Counted from the stretch's first letter, positions 1 through 9,336 are shown. The stretch is 64,000 nucleotides of DNA from Kosakonia sacchari (GCA_900109485.1 FOAY01000015.1:1-64000); one strand, 5' to 3'. Made by a program: numbers and translations. The notes: a model not told the origin generated them from the sequence alone.

Positions 1-2
1 AT

Positions 3-150
3 AATGCCTGATGGCGCTCCGCTTATCAGGCCTGGGCAACGGAGTACCCGCTGGCGCTGTGCTTACCGGATCTGGAAGCGCGGTGGATACCTTTATTCCC
101 AACCAAAGCAATTCCCGCAGGCCGGATAAGGCGAAGCCGCCATCCGGCGA
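3..150. repeat. REP-like palindromes downstream of yddE
   Basis: Two GC-rich imperfect palindromes of the enterobacterial REP type lie here. One is at about 6-31 (GCCTGATGGCG paired with a CTTATCAGGC arm) and one at about 117-150 (GCAGGCCGGATAAGGCG followed by GCCGCCATCCGGC). They follow the 3' end of the minus-strand gene that stops at 156. They probably act as transcript-end stabilisers or weak terminators for that gene. Confidence 0.7.
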
Positions 151-155
151 TGGCA

Positions 156-947
156 TTAGCGCAGGAACACTTTTCCCAGCAGATAGAGCGTCGCCTGGCC
201 ACCGATGAGTACGCGGTCGCCGCGCCATTCACAGCGTAAATCGCCGCCGCGAGCGGAGACCTGCCGCGCCTGCATCACCGTTTTATTCAGCTTCTCGCCC
301 CAGAACGGGATCAACATGCTGTGCGCCGAGCCGGTCACCGGATCTTCCGCCACCGATTCGCCCGGACAGAAAAAGCGGCTGACAAAATCGTATTCATCCC
401 CCGGCGCGGTCACGCAGACCATTTTTCCCAGCGGCTTCATGGCGGCGATATCCGGTTGCAACGTTTCCACCTGCGCCTGGTTCTCCAGCACCACCAGATA
501 ATCCCGCGCCACGCGTACCTCTTTCGCCGTGCTGATGCCCAGCGTTTGTAGCAGCAGTTCCGGCGGCGTGCTGACTTCTTGTGTTGCCCAGGCCGGAAAA
601 TCGAGCGTCAGCCAGTCACCTTTACGGGTGACCGTCAGCGGGCCGACAAAACGGGTAGCGAAGAGAATTTCCGTCGCCGGGTAATCCAGATACTCAAAAA
701 TCACGTGCGCGGCGGCAAGAGTGGCATGCCCGCAGAGGTTAATTTCCGCCTGCGTGGTAAACCAGCGCAGTTCAAACCCGGTGTCATTGCGGATAAAAAA
801 CGCCGTCTCGGATTGATTATGCTGCTGCGCCATTTTCAGCAGCAGATCGTCAGGCAGCCATTCGGTAAGCGGGCACACGGCAGCGGCATTGCCGCCAAAG
901 GTTTGGTCGCTAAAGGCGTCCACCATATAAAAGTCAATTGTTTGCAT
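156..947 (-). CDS. yddE: PhzF-family isomerase YddE
   Basis: A 263-residue protein of the PhzF/diaminopimelate-epimerase-fold family, matching YddE of E. coli in length and opening sequence (MQTIDFYMVDAFSDQTFGGN). The N-terminal block with GGNAAAVCPL and the QSETAFF segment, around residues 45-50 and carrying the conserved acidic residue, are typical of the family. A second conserved block near residue 205 (EDPVTGSAHS) is also present. The start is supported by a GAGGAAAC ribosome site on the minus strand. The family isomerises small acidic metabolites (PhzF acts on a phenazine precursor), but YddE's physiological substrate is not known. It is a single gene, divergent from sotB, with REP-like repeats after its stop. 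Confidence 0.9.
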   Translation of the reverse strand: MQTIDFYMVDAFSDQTFGGNAAAVCPLTEWLPDDLLLKMAQQHNQSETAFFIRNDTGFELRWFTTQAEINLCGHATLAAAHVIFEYLDYPATEILFATRFVGPLTVTRKGDWLTLDFPAWATQEVSTPPELLLQTLGISTAKEVRVARDYLVVLENQAQVETLQPDIAAMKPLGKMVCVTAPGDEYDFVSRFFCPGESVAEDPVTGSAHSMLIPFWGEKLNKTVMQARQVSARGGDLRCEWRGDRVLIGGQATLYLLGKVFLR

Positions 948-1119
948 AGCCGTTTCCTCTTTATCGTTCTCTGTTTCTGAACGCTATTGCCAGGCGATGC
1001 AATCGGTATTTATTTGCTGAATGTAAAGTGAGATCTGCATCACAAAATGTTTGTATTTTCGCCAACAAAAGCTTTAAGATCTTCTCCTCTTCTTTTTTCT
1101 AACCAAGCCAGAACACTTT

Positions 1120-2322
1120 ATGACTACGAATACCGTTTCACGAAAAGTCGCGTGGCTTCGGGTCGTGACGCTTGCCGTCGCTGCTTTCATTTTTAATACC
1201 ACCGAGTTCGTGCCTGTGGGGTTACTGTCGGATATCGCTCAGAGTTTCGACATGGAAACCGCGCAGGTGGGGATTATGCTGACCATCTACGCCTGGGTTG
1301 TGGCGCTGATGTCGCTGCCCTTTATGCTGCTGACCAGCCAGATCGAACGTCGTAAACTGTTGATTGGTTTGTTTGTGTTGTTTATTGCCAGCCATGTGCT
1401 GTCGTTTCTGGCGTGGAATTTTAAGGTGCTGGTGATAAGCCGCATCGGCATTGCTTTCGCCCATGCGATTTTCTGGTCGATCACCGCCTCGCTGGCAATC
1501 CGCCTGGCGCCCGCTGGTAAACGCGCGCAGGCGCTGAGCCTGCTCGCCACCGGTACTGCGCTGGCGATGGTGCTGGGTCTGCCGATTGGTCGCATTGTCG
1601 GGCAATATTTTGGCTGGCGCACCACCTTCTTTGCCATCGGTCTTGGCGCGCTCATCACGCTGGTTTGTCTGGTAAAACTGCTGCCATCACTGCCGAGCGA
1701 ACACTCCGGCTCGCTGAAAAGCCTGCCGCTGCTGTTCCGTCGTCCGGCGCTGATGTGCATCTACCTGCTGACGGTGGTGGTGGTGACCGCCCATTACACC
1801 GCCTACAGCTATATTGAGCCGTTTGTGCAGAATGTGGCGGGCTTTAGCGCCGGTTTCGCCACCGTACTGCTGCTGATCCTCGGCGGCGCGGGCATTATTG
1901 GCAGTATCTTGTTCGGCAAGCTGGGCAACCAGCACGCGTCCGGTCTGGTATGCAGCGCGATTGGCCTGCTGGTGCTGTCGCTGGTATTAATGCTGCCTGC
2001 TTCCGGCAGTGAAATGCATCTGGCGGTGCTGAGCGTTTTCTGGGGCATCGCGATCATGATTATCGGCCTCGGTATGCAGGTGAAAGTCCTGGCGCTGGCG
2101 CCCGATGCTACCGACGTGGCGATGTCGCTGTTTTCCGGCATTTTTAATATCGGCATTGGCGCCGGTGCGCTGGTAGGCAACCAGATCAGCCTGCACTGGT
2201 CGATGGATATGATCGGCTATGCGGGTGCGATCCCGGCGATTGCCGCGCTGGTATGGGCGGTGGTGATTTTCCGCCGCTGGCCGGTAAAACTGGAAGAACA
2301 GGTAAGCCACAGCCATATGTAA
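1120..2322 (+). CDS. sotB: MFS sugar/drug efflux transporter SotB
   Basis: A 400-residue major facilitator with about twelve hydrophobic segments, closely matching SotB (YdeA) of E. coli. The DHA1 drug:H+ antiporter motif C region is visible around residues 145-165 ([19 protein letters not shown]) and the motif-A-like loop after TM2 ([13 protein letters not shown]). The family exports L-arabinose and other sugars and lowers induction of sugar operons. It acts in the inner membrane. It is preceded by a 170-bp divergent promoter region shared with yddE and followed by a REP-like palindrome. The start sits shortly after a CTTCTTTTTTCT stretch without a strong Shine-Dalgarno sequence, but the first residues match the family. 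Confidence 0.93.
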   Translation: MTTNTVSRKVAWLRVVTLAVAAFIFNTTEFVPVGLLSDIAQSFDMETAQVGIMLTIYAWVVALMSLPFMLLTSQIERRKLLIGLFVLFIASHVLSFLAWNFKVLVISRIGIAFAHAIFWSITASLAIRLAPAGKRAQALSLLATGTALAMVLGLPIGRIVGQYFGWRTTFFAIGLGALITLVCLVKLLPSLPSEHSGSLKSLPLLFRRPALMCIYLLTVVVVTAHYTAYSYIEPFVQNVAGFSAGFATVLLLILGGAGIIGSILFGKLGNQHASGLVCSAIGLLVLSLVLMLPASGSEMHLAVLSVFWGIAIMIIGLGMQVKVLALAPDATDVAMSLFSGIFNIGIGAGALVGNQISLHWSMDMIGYAGAIPAIAALVWAVVIFRRWPVKLEEQVSHSHM

Positions 2323-2387
2323 GCGGCTCGCCGGGAAAGAACTTCCGGCACGGCGAACCTGCCACAGACCCACTCAGCACAGCGCGA

Positions 2388-2438
2388 CCGGGCATGCGTT
2401 GCCGGATGGCGGCTGATGCCTTATCCGGCCTACGGGAA
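2388..2438. repeat. REP-like palindrome between sotB and the hydrolase gene
   Basis: A GC-rich palindromic unit with arms GCCGGATGGCGGC and GCCTTATCCGGCC lies between the convergent ends of sotB and the minus-strand hydrolase. Its sequence fits the REP class seen several more times in the window. It may protect both transcript ends. Confidence 0.7.
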
Positions 2439-2485
2439 TTATGCCTCTTACGGTTCAGGGGATTACGTTGGCCCGGCTCGCGGGA

Positions 2486-3640
2486 TCACAGTGTTTCGGA
2501 CACCATTTTATCCATCACCGCGGTTTGCCAGTCAAACCACGGGTTCCAGGTCAGGCGGGCGTGAATTTTACCCGCTTCGACCAGCCCCCAGTCGGAATAC
2601 CACACCTCTTCCCCCTTCAGACAGCGCTGCGCCGCGTTGTCAGGCTGACCGTTGGCGCAGAGCAACACGCTGCCCTTGCGGCCATACAGCGGGTTTTGCG
2701 GCGAAAACAGCACCGACATATGCGAAAACTGACTGATGCGATCCTGCGGCAGAAAATCCGTTTTCACCAGAATGCGCGAGACGTTCGCCACTTCCGGACG
2801 CGGTGCGCCGTACCAGATCACCCGGCTGGCGGGATGGGGAAAGTTGCGGTCAAAATGGTCGAGGATCCAACGGGTATTGAGCACGGAATCATGCTCGGTC
2901 AGCACAATCAGCGCCGGTTTGTCCCAACTTTTACGTGCCAGCCACTGCTGCGCGCTGGCGCTGGTCCGCCAGAACTGGGCAAACCCATTCGTCGGTACGC
3001 GTAAATAACGGGTGGCGATCTGCTGCGGGAATACCGTGCTCGGTGGGCGCAGCCAGTCGCGAAACAGCGCTACCGTCGGGGCGAGAAAATCGTAGGCGGT
3101 GTTGGATTTAAACGCCGGAGAGAACAACAGCAAGCCCTGCACTCGATCGTGATGCGTCATGGCATACTCCAGCGCCAGGTTGCCGCCGGTAGAGAAGCCG
3201 CCGAGCCACAGCGTATCCACCTCTTTTGCCAGGATATCGGCCTGTTCGCGCACCACCTGCCGCCACTGTTCGACGCTGACGGTCAGCAGATCAGAAGGCC
3301 GCGTGCCGTGCCCCGGCAAAAGGACGGTGCGCACCAAAAAACCCTGTTTCGCCAGCGCTGGCGCAATATCGACAAACGAGCCAGGCCCGTCGCCAAGGCC
3401 GTGGATCAGTAAAATGCCTTTATGGGCAGGCTGCGCCGGTCGCCACTCCTGCGGCGTGTTGAGCGCCAGCTCCGCCGTTTTATCCAGCGTCTGAAAGGCC
3501 CGATGCGCGCGCACATAGTCGCGGGTTTGTAACTGATAATCGGCAAAACTTGCCTGTCCCAGCGGCGGTTGCGCGGTTTGCTGATGCTGACAGCCCGCCA
3601 GCATCAACATCACGATCGCCAGCGCAACGCCTCTGCCCAT
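2486..3640 (-). CDS. alpha/beta hydrolase lipoprotein
   Basis: A 384-residue protein starting with a lipoprotein signal ([17 protein letters not shown], lipobox LAGC at 14-17), so probably anchored to a membrane facing the periplasm. The body is an alpha/beta hydrolase: an oxyanion-hole-like HGLGDG at 80-85 and the nucleophile elbow GFSTG with Ser150. A C-terminal Asp (EHDSVLNTR) and a later His complete a plausible triad. The start at 3640 shares one base with the marC stop (TGATG), which argues for translational coupling and against longer upstream starts. It lies where E. coli has sotB directly next to marC, so it is an extra gene relative to K-12. The substrate is unknown; esterase or lipase activity is inferred from the fold only. 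Confidence 0.8.
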   Translation of the reverse strand: MGRGVALAIVMLMLAGCQHQQTAQPPLGQASFADYQLQTRDYVRAHRAFQTLDKTAELALNTPQEWRPAQPAHKGILLIHGLGDGPGSFVDIAPALAKQGFLVRTVLLPGHGTRPSDLLTVSVEQWRQVVREQADILAKEVDTLWLGGFSTGGNLALEYAMTHHDRVQGLLLFSPAFKSNTAYDFLAPTVALFRDWLRPPSTVFPQQIATRYLRVPTNGFAQFWRTSASAQQWLARKSWDKPALIVLTEHDSVLNTRWILDHFDRNFPHPASRVIWYGAPRPEVANVSRILVKTDFLPQDRISQFSHMSVLFSPQNPLYGRKGSVLLCANGQPDNAAQRCLKGEEVWYSDWGLVEAGKIHARLTWNPWFDWQTAVMDKMVSETL

Positions 3641-4314
3641 CAGGCAGCTCCGTGGAAAGTAGTAATAATTTCCAGCACGCCGTTGATGATAAATTGCACG
3701 CCCATGCAGACCAGCAAAAAGCCCATCAACCGGGAGATCGCTTCTATTCCGCCCTTGCCGACCAGCCGCATAATCGCACCGGAACTGCGCAGGCTGCCCC
3801 ATAAAATCACCGACACGGCGGCAAAGACGAGCGGCGGCGCAAGGAAAATCACCCAGTCGGGAAACGCCGAGCTGTGGCGGATGGTGGACGCCGAACTGAT
3901 GATCATGGCGATAGTTCCCGGCCCGGCGGTGCTGGGCATCGCCAGCGGAACGAAGGCAATATTGGTACCGGGCTCATCCTCCAGCTCTTCAGATTTGGTT
4001 TTTGCTTCCGGCGATTCGTGCGGTTTTTGCTGCGGGAACAGCATGCGGAAACCAATAAAGGCGACAATCAACCCACCGGCAATCCGCAAACCCGGGATCG
4101 AGATGCCGAACGTGTTCATCACCAACTGCCCGGCATAGTACGCCACCATCATAATGATGAAGACATACACCGACGCCATCAGCGCTTGTTGATTACGCTG
4201 GGCGCTATTCATATTGCCCGCCAGCCCTAAAAACAGCGCTACGGTGGTTAACGGGTTCGCCAGCGGCAGTAGCACCACCAGCCCCAGGCCGATAGCTTTA
4301 AACAATTCAAGCAT
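3640..4314 (-). CDS. marC: MarC family inner-membrane protein
   Basis: A 224-residue, roughly six-helix membrane protein nearly identical to E. coli MarC ([20 protein letters not shown]). It carries the family signature [13 protein letters not shown] near residues 127-139. The chosen ATG at 4314 gives the E. coli N-terminus; an upstream in-frame ATG at 4341 would add nine residues with no family support. It is divergent from marRAB across the marO region, and its stop overlaps the start of the lipoprotein hydrolase by one base. Despite the name, E. coli MarC has not been shown to cause multiple antibiotic resistance, and its function is unknown. Confidence 0.93.
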   Translation of the reverse strand: MLELFKAIGLGLVVLLPLANPLTTVALFLGLAGNMNSAQRNQQALMASVYVFIIMMVAYYAGQLVMNTFGISIPGLRIAGGLIVAFIGFRMLFPQQKPHESPEAKTKSEELEDEPGTNIAFVPLAMPSTAGPGTIAMIISSASTIRHSSAFPDWVIFLAPPLVFAAVSVILWGSLRSSGAIMRLVGKGGIEAISRLMGFLLVCMGVQFIINGVLEIITTFHGAA

Positions 4315-4460
4315 GATGCGCGACGCTCCTTGTGTGGTCAAAGCCCGGGCAGTATAGCGTTAACACAGCGGCAATGGGATGTTTGTAGGTTGGCAACAGC
4401 ACCTTAACGCAAACCGATTCAGTTGTTTACGTGGTGTAAAATTTTACCGATATGAAACGT

Positions 4461-4478
4461 TTTAGCAAATAGTGGCAT
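4461..4478. promoter_or_regulatory. marbox upstream of marRAB
   Basis: The sequence TTTAGCAAATAGTGGCAT stands 16 bp upstream of the -35 hexamer of marRAB. It matches, with few changes, the E. coli marbox (TTTAGCAAAACGTGGCAT) at the same place and in the same orientation. It is the expected binding site for MarA, SoxS and Rob, giving autoactivation of the operon. Confidence 0.85.
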
Positions 4479-4494
4479 CCGGGAATCCATTCTG

Positions 4495-4523
4495 TTGACT
4501 TATATTTGCCTGAGCAATAATAT
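4495..4523 (+). promoter_or_regulatory. marRAB promoter
   Basis: A TTGACT -35 hexamer (4495-4500) and a TAATAT -10 hexamer (4518-4523) are separated by exactly 17 bp. The marbox lies upstream, and MarR site I (4505-4520) lies between and over the hexamers, so repressor and activator inputs are arranged as in E. coli. Confidence 0.88.
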
Positions 4524-4553
4524 CTGCCGTGATTAATCTACTTGCCGGGGCAA
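4505..4553. promoter_or_regulatory. marO operator, MarR sites I and II
   Basis: Two similar palindromes are visible. Site I is TTGCCTGAGCAATAA at 4505-4519, inside the promoter. Site II is TTGCCGGGGCAA at 4542-4553, ending just before the marR GTG start. They correspond to the two MarR-binding sites of E. coli marO. Site I is placed to block RNA polymerase; site II overlaps the translation start region of marR. Confidence 0.87.
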
Positions 4554-4558
4554 CCATT

Positions 4559-4993
4559 GTGAAAAGCACGAATGATCTGTTTAACGATATCATTCCTTTA
4601 GGCCGCTTAATCCATATGGTTAACCAGAAAAAAGATCGTTTACTCAACGACTATTTATCGCCGCTGGATATCACCGCCACCCAGTTTAAGGTGCTGTGTT
4701 CTATCCGCTGCCAAACCTGTATCACCCCGGTAGAACTAAAAAAAATTCTTTCCGTCGATCTCGGCGCCCTGACCCGCATGCTGGACAGACTGGTATGCAA
4801 AGGCTGGATCGTGCGTAACCCGAATCCGAATGACAAACGCGGCGTGTTGGTGCAATTAACGCCCGACGGCGCGGCGCTTTGTGAGCAATGTCATCAATTG
4901 GTAGGGAAAGATCTGCACCAGGAATTAACAAAAAACTTAACGGCAGAAGAAGTGGTAACTCTTGAGTCTTTGCTCAGGAAAATATTGCCGTAA
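4559..4993 (+). CDS. marR: MarR, repressor of the mar operon
   Basis: A 144-residue winged-helix repressor, same length as E. coli MarR. It starts at a GTG (4559), giving [21 protein letters not shown]; the in-frame ATG at 4529 would place ten residues across operator site II and is not supported by the family. The recognition-helix region ([18 protein letters not shown], about residues 60-77) and wing with DKRGVLV are conserved, as is the Cys in the SIRCQTC segment (near residue 50) that is oxidised by copper in the E. coli protein. It represses marRAB by binding marO and is released by phenolic compounds such as salicylate. It is first in the marRAB operon, 19 bp before marA. Confidence 0.95.
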   Translation: MKSTNDLFNDIIPLGRLIHMVNQKKDRLLNDYLSPLDITATQFKVLCSIRCQTCITPVELKKILSVDLGALTRMLDRLVCKGWIVRNPNPNDKRGVLVQLTPDGAALCEQCHQLVGKDLHQELTKNLTAEEVVTLESLLRKILP

Positions 4994-5012
4994 AAAACAA
5001 AGAGGTATGACG

Positions 5013-5393
5013 ATGTCCAGACGCAATACTGACGCTATCACCATTCATAGCATTTTGGACTGGATCGAGGATAACCTGGAATCGCCACTGTCACTGGAAA
5101 AAGTGTCAGAACGTTCAGGTTACTCCAAGTGGCACCTGCAACGGATGTTTAAAAAAGAGACCGGTCATTCGCTGGGCCAATACATTCGCAGCCGCAAGCT
5201 GACGGAAATTGCGCAAAAGCTCAAGGAGAGCAACGAACCGATCCTGTATCTGGCGGAGCGTTATGGGTTTGAATCACAACAAACTCTGACCCGCACGTTC
5301 AAAAACTATTTTGACGTGCCGCCGCATAAATTCCGCGTGACAGATATGCCTGCTGAATCAAGGTATCTCTACCCGCTAAACCATGCTTGTTAA
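5013..5393 (+). CDS. marA: MarA, AraC-type global stress activator
   Basis: A 126-residue protein with two AraC-type helix-turn-helix motifs and no effector domain. It is almost identical to E. coli MarA up to residue about 110 ([20 protein letters not shown]), with a diverged C-terminal tail. It binds marboxes to activate efflux (acrAB-tolC), micF and its own operon. The ATG at 5013 is preceded by AAAGAGG at a normal distance; an in-frame ATG at 5007 would leave only two bases after the Shine-Dalgarno sequence, so 5013 is preferred. It is the second gene of marRAB. Confidence 0.95.
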   Translation: MSRRNTDAITIHSILDWIEDNLESPLSLEKVSERSGYSKWHLQRMFKKETGHSLGQYIRSRKLTEIAQKLKESNEPILYLAERYGFESQQTLTRTFKNYFDVPPHKFRVTDMPAESRYLYPLNHAC

Positions 5394-5427
5394 TTATCGC
5401 CTGTTTTAAAGACGTATCGAGGAATGT

Positions 5428-5643
5428 ATGAAACGTATTACCTGCGCCGCCATCACGCTGATGGTCCTGTTTTCCGGCCAGAGTTATGCGGAACAATTCA
5501 ATCATCCGGCGCCGCAAGATTCCCGCGACGCGATGATTTTACCCGCCCCCCAACAAACATCGCCGTATGATTTTAACCATATGGGTGTGGGCAGTGACAA
5601 ATCCGACGCATTAGGCGTGCCTTATTACAATCAGCACGGCTAA
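5428..5643 (+). CDS. marB: MarB, periplasmic mar operon protein
   Basis: A 71-residue protein with a Sec signal peptide (MKRITCAAITLMVLFSGQSYA, cleavage likely after residue 21) and a short Pro/Gln/Asp-rich mature part. It is third in marRAB, 34 bp after marA, with a GAGGA ribosome site, and is followed at once by the operon terminator. In E. coli MarB lowers marA transcription by an unclear periplasmic route. Size and position make the assignment firm. Confidence 0.9.
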   Translation: MKRITCAAITLMVLFSGQSYAEQFNHPAPQDSRDAMILPAPQQTSPYDFNHMGVGSDKSDALGVPYYNQHG

Positions 5644-5650
5644 TCGTTTT

Positions 5651-5676
5651 GCCCCGCATGAGCGGGGCTTTTTTTA
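5651..5676 (+). terminator. intrinsic terminator of marRAB
   Basis: A GCCCCGC/GCGGGGC stem with a 4-base loop is followed by a run of eight T residues, eight bases after the marB stop. Confidence 0.92.
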
Positions 5677-5715
5677 TTTCCTGCCTGATTAGCTCTTTCC
5701 CGACAAACCGATGTG

Positions 5716-6612
5716 TTATCCGGCCTGCACCGCCCGGCGCAGACGAAAACCAAACACGTTGATATACAGACCGCCCATCACCAGCACCGCACCTGCCAGT
5801 TGCAGCGCCGATAAGGTTTCGCCCAGCAGGATCGCTGCGCTCGCCATGCCGACGACCGGCACCAGCAGCGACAGCGGCGCAACGCGCCAGGTTTCATAGC
5901 GCCCCAGCAGCGAACCCCAGATGCCGTAGCCGATGATGGTTGCGACAAACGCCAGATAGGCCAGCGACAGCAGCGTGGTGGTATCAATAATCACCAGGCT
6001 TCGCAGCATCAGCGCCGGGCCGTCGAACACCAGCGAAGCGATCATAAACGGCACAATCGGAATTAAGGCGCTCCACACCACCAGCGACATCACCGCCGGA
6101 CGCGAGCTGTGCTGCATGATTTTTTTGTTGAAGATATTGCCGCAGGCCCAACTGAACGCCGCCGCCAGCGTCAGCACAAAACCCACCAGCGGAACGTGCT
6201 GGCCGTTAAGACTCGATTCGATTAACACCAGCACACCCAGCACCGCCAGCGAAATGCCGACCAGCTGTTTTGAGTGCAGCCGCTCGCCGAATACACCTGC
6301 GCCGAGAATAATGGTGAAAAAGGCCTGCGCCTGTAATACCAGCGATGCCAGCCCGGCAGGCATGCCGAATTTGATCGCGCAAAACAGAAAGGCGAACTGA
6401 CCGAAACTGATCGTCAGCCCGTAACCCAGCAACAAACGCAGCGGAATGTTGGGCCGCGCGACGAACAAAATTGCCGGGAACGCCACTAACACAAAGCGTA
6501 AACCTGCCAGCATCAACGGCGGCATACTGTGCAGGCCAACTTTGATCACCACAAAATTCAGCCCCCACGCCACCACCACCAGCATTGCCAGCAGTACATC
6601 TTTACGCGTCAT
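5716..6612 (-). CDS. eamA: EamA, O-acetylserine/cysteine exporter
   Basis: A 298-residue inner-membrane protein with ten predicted hydrophobic segments arranged as two EamA (DMT superfamily) repeats, closely matching E. coli EamA (YdeD). Conserved family runs include GLNFVVIKVGLH near the N-terminus and AAFSWACGNIFNKKIM at the start of the second repeat. It exports cysteine-pathway metabolites such as O-acetylserine and cysteine. The ATG at 6612 (MTRKDVLLAML) is chosen because it matches the E. coli start; the upstream ATG at 6633 adds seven basic residues. It is transcribed toward mar and divergent from ydeE. Confidence 0.93.
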   Translation of the reverse strand: MTRKDVLLAMLVVVAWGLNFVVIKVGLHSMPPLMLAGLRFVLVAFPAILFVARPNIPLRLLLGYGLTISFGQFAFLFCAIKFGMPAGLASLVLQAQAFFTIILGAGVFGERLHSKQLVGISLAVLGVLVLIESSLNGQHVPLVGFVLTLAAAFSWACGNIFNKKIMQHSSRPAVMSLVVWSALIPIVPFMIASLVFDGPALMLRSLVIIDTTTLLSLAYLAFVATIIGYGIWGSLLGRYETWRVAPLSLLVPVVGMASAAILLGETLSALQLAGAVLVMGGLYINVFGFRLRRAVQAG

Positions 6613-6802
6613 TCTCCGCCCCTGTCGTTTCAATTTTTGTAAAATTTACGTTAACGCAAAAAATAGTACAGCGACAGATCATTAAATTCGGTAGGTCAGT
6701 TTGGGCATTTGTCGCTAAATCAACCGTTGAACATAGCGGTTTATGCATGTTATTGCTGTATACATCACAAAAAACTATAACAACCAGCATGTCGGGCAAA
6801 AC

Positions 6803-7990
6803 ATGACCACACCACAAACACGATCCACCGTCGCACTACTGGCGTCCTCTCTGTTATTAACCATTGGTCGCGGCGCAACGCTGCCGTTTATGACCATCTA
6901 TCTTAATCGCCAGTACGGCATGGCCGTCGATCAGGTCGGTTATGCCATGTCCGTCGCGCTGACTATCGGTGTTGTCTTTAGCCTTGGTTTCGGCATGCTG
7001 GCGGATAAGTTCGACAAAAAACGCTATATGTTGCTGGCGATCGTCGCCTTTATCACCGGTTTTGCCGCTATCCCGCTGACGCATCACGCCGGGCTGGTGG
7101 TGCTCTTTTTCGCCCTGATCAACTGCGCTTATTCGGTCTTCTCCACGGTGCTGAAAGCCTATTTTGCCGATACGCTCACCCCGACGGCGAAAGCGAAGGT
7201 CTTTTCGCTGAACTACACCTTTCTCAACATCGGCTGGACCGTCGGCCCGCCGCTGGGCACGCTGCTGGTGATGCAAAGCATCAATCTGCCATTCTGGCTG
7301 GCAGCTGTCTGCGCAGCATTCCCGCTGGTTTTTATCCAGTTTTTTGTCCGCCGCGTGGCGGTGGGCAGCGGCATGGAGCCTGCGGTTCCCTGGTCGCCAT
7401 CGGTCCTGCTGAAAGACAAAGCGCTCGGCTGGTTTACCCTCTCGAACCTGCTTGCTTCCTTTGTTTGCGGCTCTTTCGCCTCCTGCCTTTCCCAGTACGT
7501 AATGGCCGTAGCGGACAGCGATTTTGCTGAAAAAGTGGTGGCCGTTGTGCTACCGGTCAACGCCGCTATCGTGGTTTCGCTGCAATACGCTGTCGGGCGC
7601 AAGCTGACCGCCACCAACCTGCGTCCGTTAATGGCGTTCGGCACAGTTTGTTTCGTGGTGGGACTGGTGGGATTTATGCTCTCCGGCAACAACTTATGGC
7701 TGTGGGGGCTTTCCGCTGCCGTATTTACGCTGGGCGAAGTGATTTATGCGCCAGGTGAATATTTGCTGATCGATAACATCGCGCCGCCGGGGATGAAAGC
7801 CACCTATTTTTCCGCCCAGGCGCTGGGCTGGCTGGGTGCGGCAATGAACCCGCTGCTGACCGGGATCATTCTCACCACCCTGCCAGCCTGGTCGCTGTTT
7901 GTGATCCTGATCGTCACCATTGGCATCGCATGGCTGATGCTGGTGAAAGGGATGCAGGTACGGCAATGGGGCGCAGTGCCAGCGCAATAA
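6803..7990 (+). CDS. ydeE: MFS transporter YdeE
   Basis: A 395-residue, twelve-helix major facilitator matching E. coli YdeE in length and over most of its sequence (SLLLTIGRGATLPFMTIYL). The motif-A loop GMLADKFDKKRYM is present after TM2. E. coli YdeE has been linked to dipeptide export, but the native substrate is unsettled. The ATG at 6803 is chosen over an in-frame ATG at 6743 because the family starts here. It is divergent from eamA and followed by a perfect REP-like hairpin. Confidence 0.92.
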   Translation: MTTPQTRSTVALLASSLLLTIGRGATLPFMTIYLNRQYGMAVDQVGYAMSVALTIGVVFSLGFGMLADKFDKKRYMLLAIVAFITGFAAIPLTHHAGLVVLFFALINCAYSVFSTVLKAYFADTLTPTAKAKVFSLNYTFLNIGWTVGPPLGTLLVMQSINLPFWLAAVCAAFPLVFIQFFVRRVAVGSGMEPAVPWSPSVLLKDKALGWFTLSNLLASFVCGSFASCLSQYVMAVADSDFAEKVVAVVLPVNAAIVVSLQYAVGRKLTATNLRPLMAFGTVCFVVGLVGFMLSGNNLWLWGLSAAVFTLGEVIYAPGEYLLIDNIAPPGMKATYFSAQALGWLGAAMNPLLTGIILTTLPAWSLFVILIVTIGIAWLMLVKGMQVRQWGAVPAQ

Positions 7991-7997
7991 ATAGTAG

Positions 7998-8027
7998 GTG
8001 CCTGATGGCGGCCACGCCATCAGGCAC
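7998..8027. repeat. perfect palindrome after ydeE
   Basis: Arms GTGCCTGATGGCG and CGCCATCAGGCAC are perfectly complementary over 13 bp, with a 4-base loop. There is no T-run, so it looks like a REP-type unit, not a classical intrinsic terminator. It lies between the convergent ydeE and the MetE-like gene. Confidence 0.75.
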
Positions 8028-8045
8028 TCACAACGGTTTACCTGG

Positions 8046-9149
8046 TCACCACACTTGTGCGGCGATATTTGTCACCAGACGCACTTTGTCCCACTGCTGC
8101 TCCGGCGTTAGCGAGTTGCCCTCTTCGGTGGAAGCAAAACCACACTGCGGGCTAAGGCAAATCTGGTTGATATCCACATATTTTGCCGCTTCCGCGAGAC
8201 GCGTTTTCACCCCTTCCGGGTTTTCCAGTTCGCCGTTTTTGGTGGTAATAAGCCCCAGCACTACCTGCTGTTTACCCGGACGAACAAAGCGCAGCGGTGC
8301 AAAATCACCGGAACGATCGTTGTCATATTCGAGGAAAAAGGCATCGACATTGACGCTGCCGAACAGCACTTCTGCCACCGGCTCGTAGCCGCCTTCGGAA
8401 ATCCAGGTCGAACGGAAATTGCCGCGGCAGACATGTAACCCGATGGTCAGATCCTCCGGCTTATCTTCCAGCGCGTTATTGAGTACGCGGGCATAAATGT
8501 GCGCCAGTTCATCCGGATCGTCACCGCGTTCGCGGATCTGGCGACGCTGATCGTCAGAGCAGAGATAGGCCCAGACGGTGTCATCCAGTTGCAGATAACG
8601 GCAGCCGGCGGCATAGAAGGCGTGGATGGCATCGCGCCAGGTGGTCGCCAGATCGTCAAAATAGGCATCCAGTTGCGGATAGACGGTCGCATCAATATCT
8701 TTACGCCCGCCGCGGAAGTGCAGCACGCTCGGGCTGGGGATGGTCATCTTCGGCTGCGCGCTGCCGCTGATGCTTTTCAGATAGCGGAAATCGTTGAGCA
8801 TTGGGTGATCGCCAAAACGCAGTTTGCCGGTAACGCGTACGCCGTGGGCTTTGGTTTGCACGCCGTTAAACTGAATGCCTTTCTCCGAATCGTAGCGCTC
8901 AACCCCTTCCAGGCCGTCGAAGAAATCAAAGTGCCACCAGGCGCGACGAAACTCCCCGTCCGTCACCACATGCAGACCGCAAGCGCACTGCTGTTCAACG
9001 ACATGACGGATGGCCTCATCTTCGACACTGCGCAGCTGCTGTGCGGTGATCTCGCCCTGCGCAAACTGCTGGCGGGCATTTTTGATGGCATCCGGTCGCA
9101 AGAAACTGCCGACTACGTCTGCGCGGAAAGGGGCCTGATGTCGCTGCAT
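8046..9149 (-). CDS. MetE-type (cobalamin-independent) methyltransferase domain protein
   Basis: A 367-residue protein equivalent to the C-terminal catalytic half of cobalamin-independent methionine synthase (UROD/MetE-like fold). The four zinc-ligand positions of MetE can be matched: His239 and Cys241 (IGLHVCRGN), Glu274 (FFLEYD) and Cys336 (SPQCGFAS). It lacks the N-terminal MetE barrel, as do other short homologues (YxjG type) that probably use a methyl donor other than polyglutamyl methyl-folate. The product is probably methionine or a related thioether, but the donor is unknown. Upstream lie three met-box-like 8-mers, consistent with control by MetJ. Confidence 0.83.
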   Translation of the reverse strand: MQRHQAPFRADVVGSFLRPDAIKNARQQFAQGEITAQQLRSVEDEAIRHVVEQQCACGLHVVTDGEFRRAWWHFDFFDGLEGVERYDSEKGIQFNGVQTKAHGVRVTGKLRFGDHPMLNDFRYLKSISGSAQPKMTIPSPSVLHFRGGRKDIDATVYPQLDAYFDDLATTWRDAIHAFYAAGCRYLQLDDTVWAYLCSDDQRRQIRERGDDPDELAHIYARVLNNALEDKPEDLTIGLHVCRGNFRSTWISEGGYEPVAEVLFGSVNVDAFFLEYDNDRSGDFAPLRFVRPGKQQVVLGLITTKNGELENPEGVKTRLAEAAKYVDINQICLSPQCGFASTEEGNSLTPEQQWDKVRLVTNIAAQVW

Positions 9150-9215
9150 GGTTATTCTCCTCGAACGCCGGAGCAGATGATTACCCGGCGTGATAATTCA
9201 TAATTTGAATGTTTT

Positions 9216-9239
9216 AGCCTTCTGGATGGCTAAATGTCC
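9216..9239. promoter_or_regulatory. candidate MetJ met-box array
   Basis: Three adjoining 8-mers resemble the met-box consensus AGACGTCT: AGCCTTCT (6/8), GGATGGCT (5/8) and AAATGTCC (5/8). They lie 67-90 bp upstream of the MetE-like gene. Tandem degenerate boxes are normal for MetJ. The match is by eye only. Confidence 0.4.
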
Positions 9240-9336
9240 AAACAAAATGTCACACCGGGCAGAGCGCAGCAACAGAGAAAATTTCACCATGCATGAGAAA
9301 GTTTCATGATGACGTCATAAAGATGAAAACAGAGGA

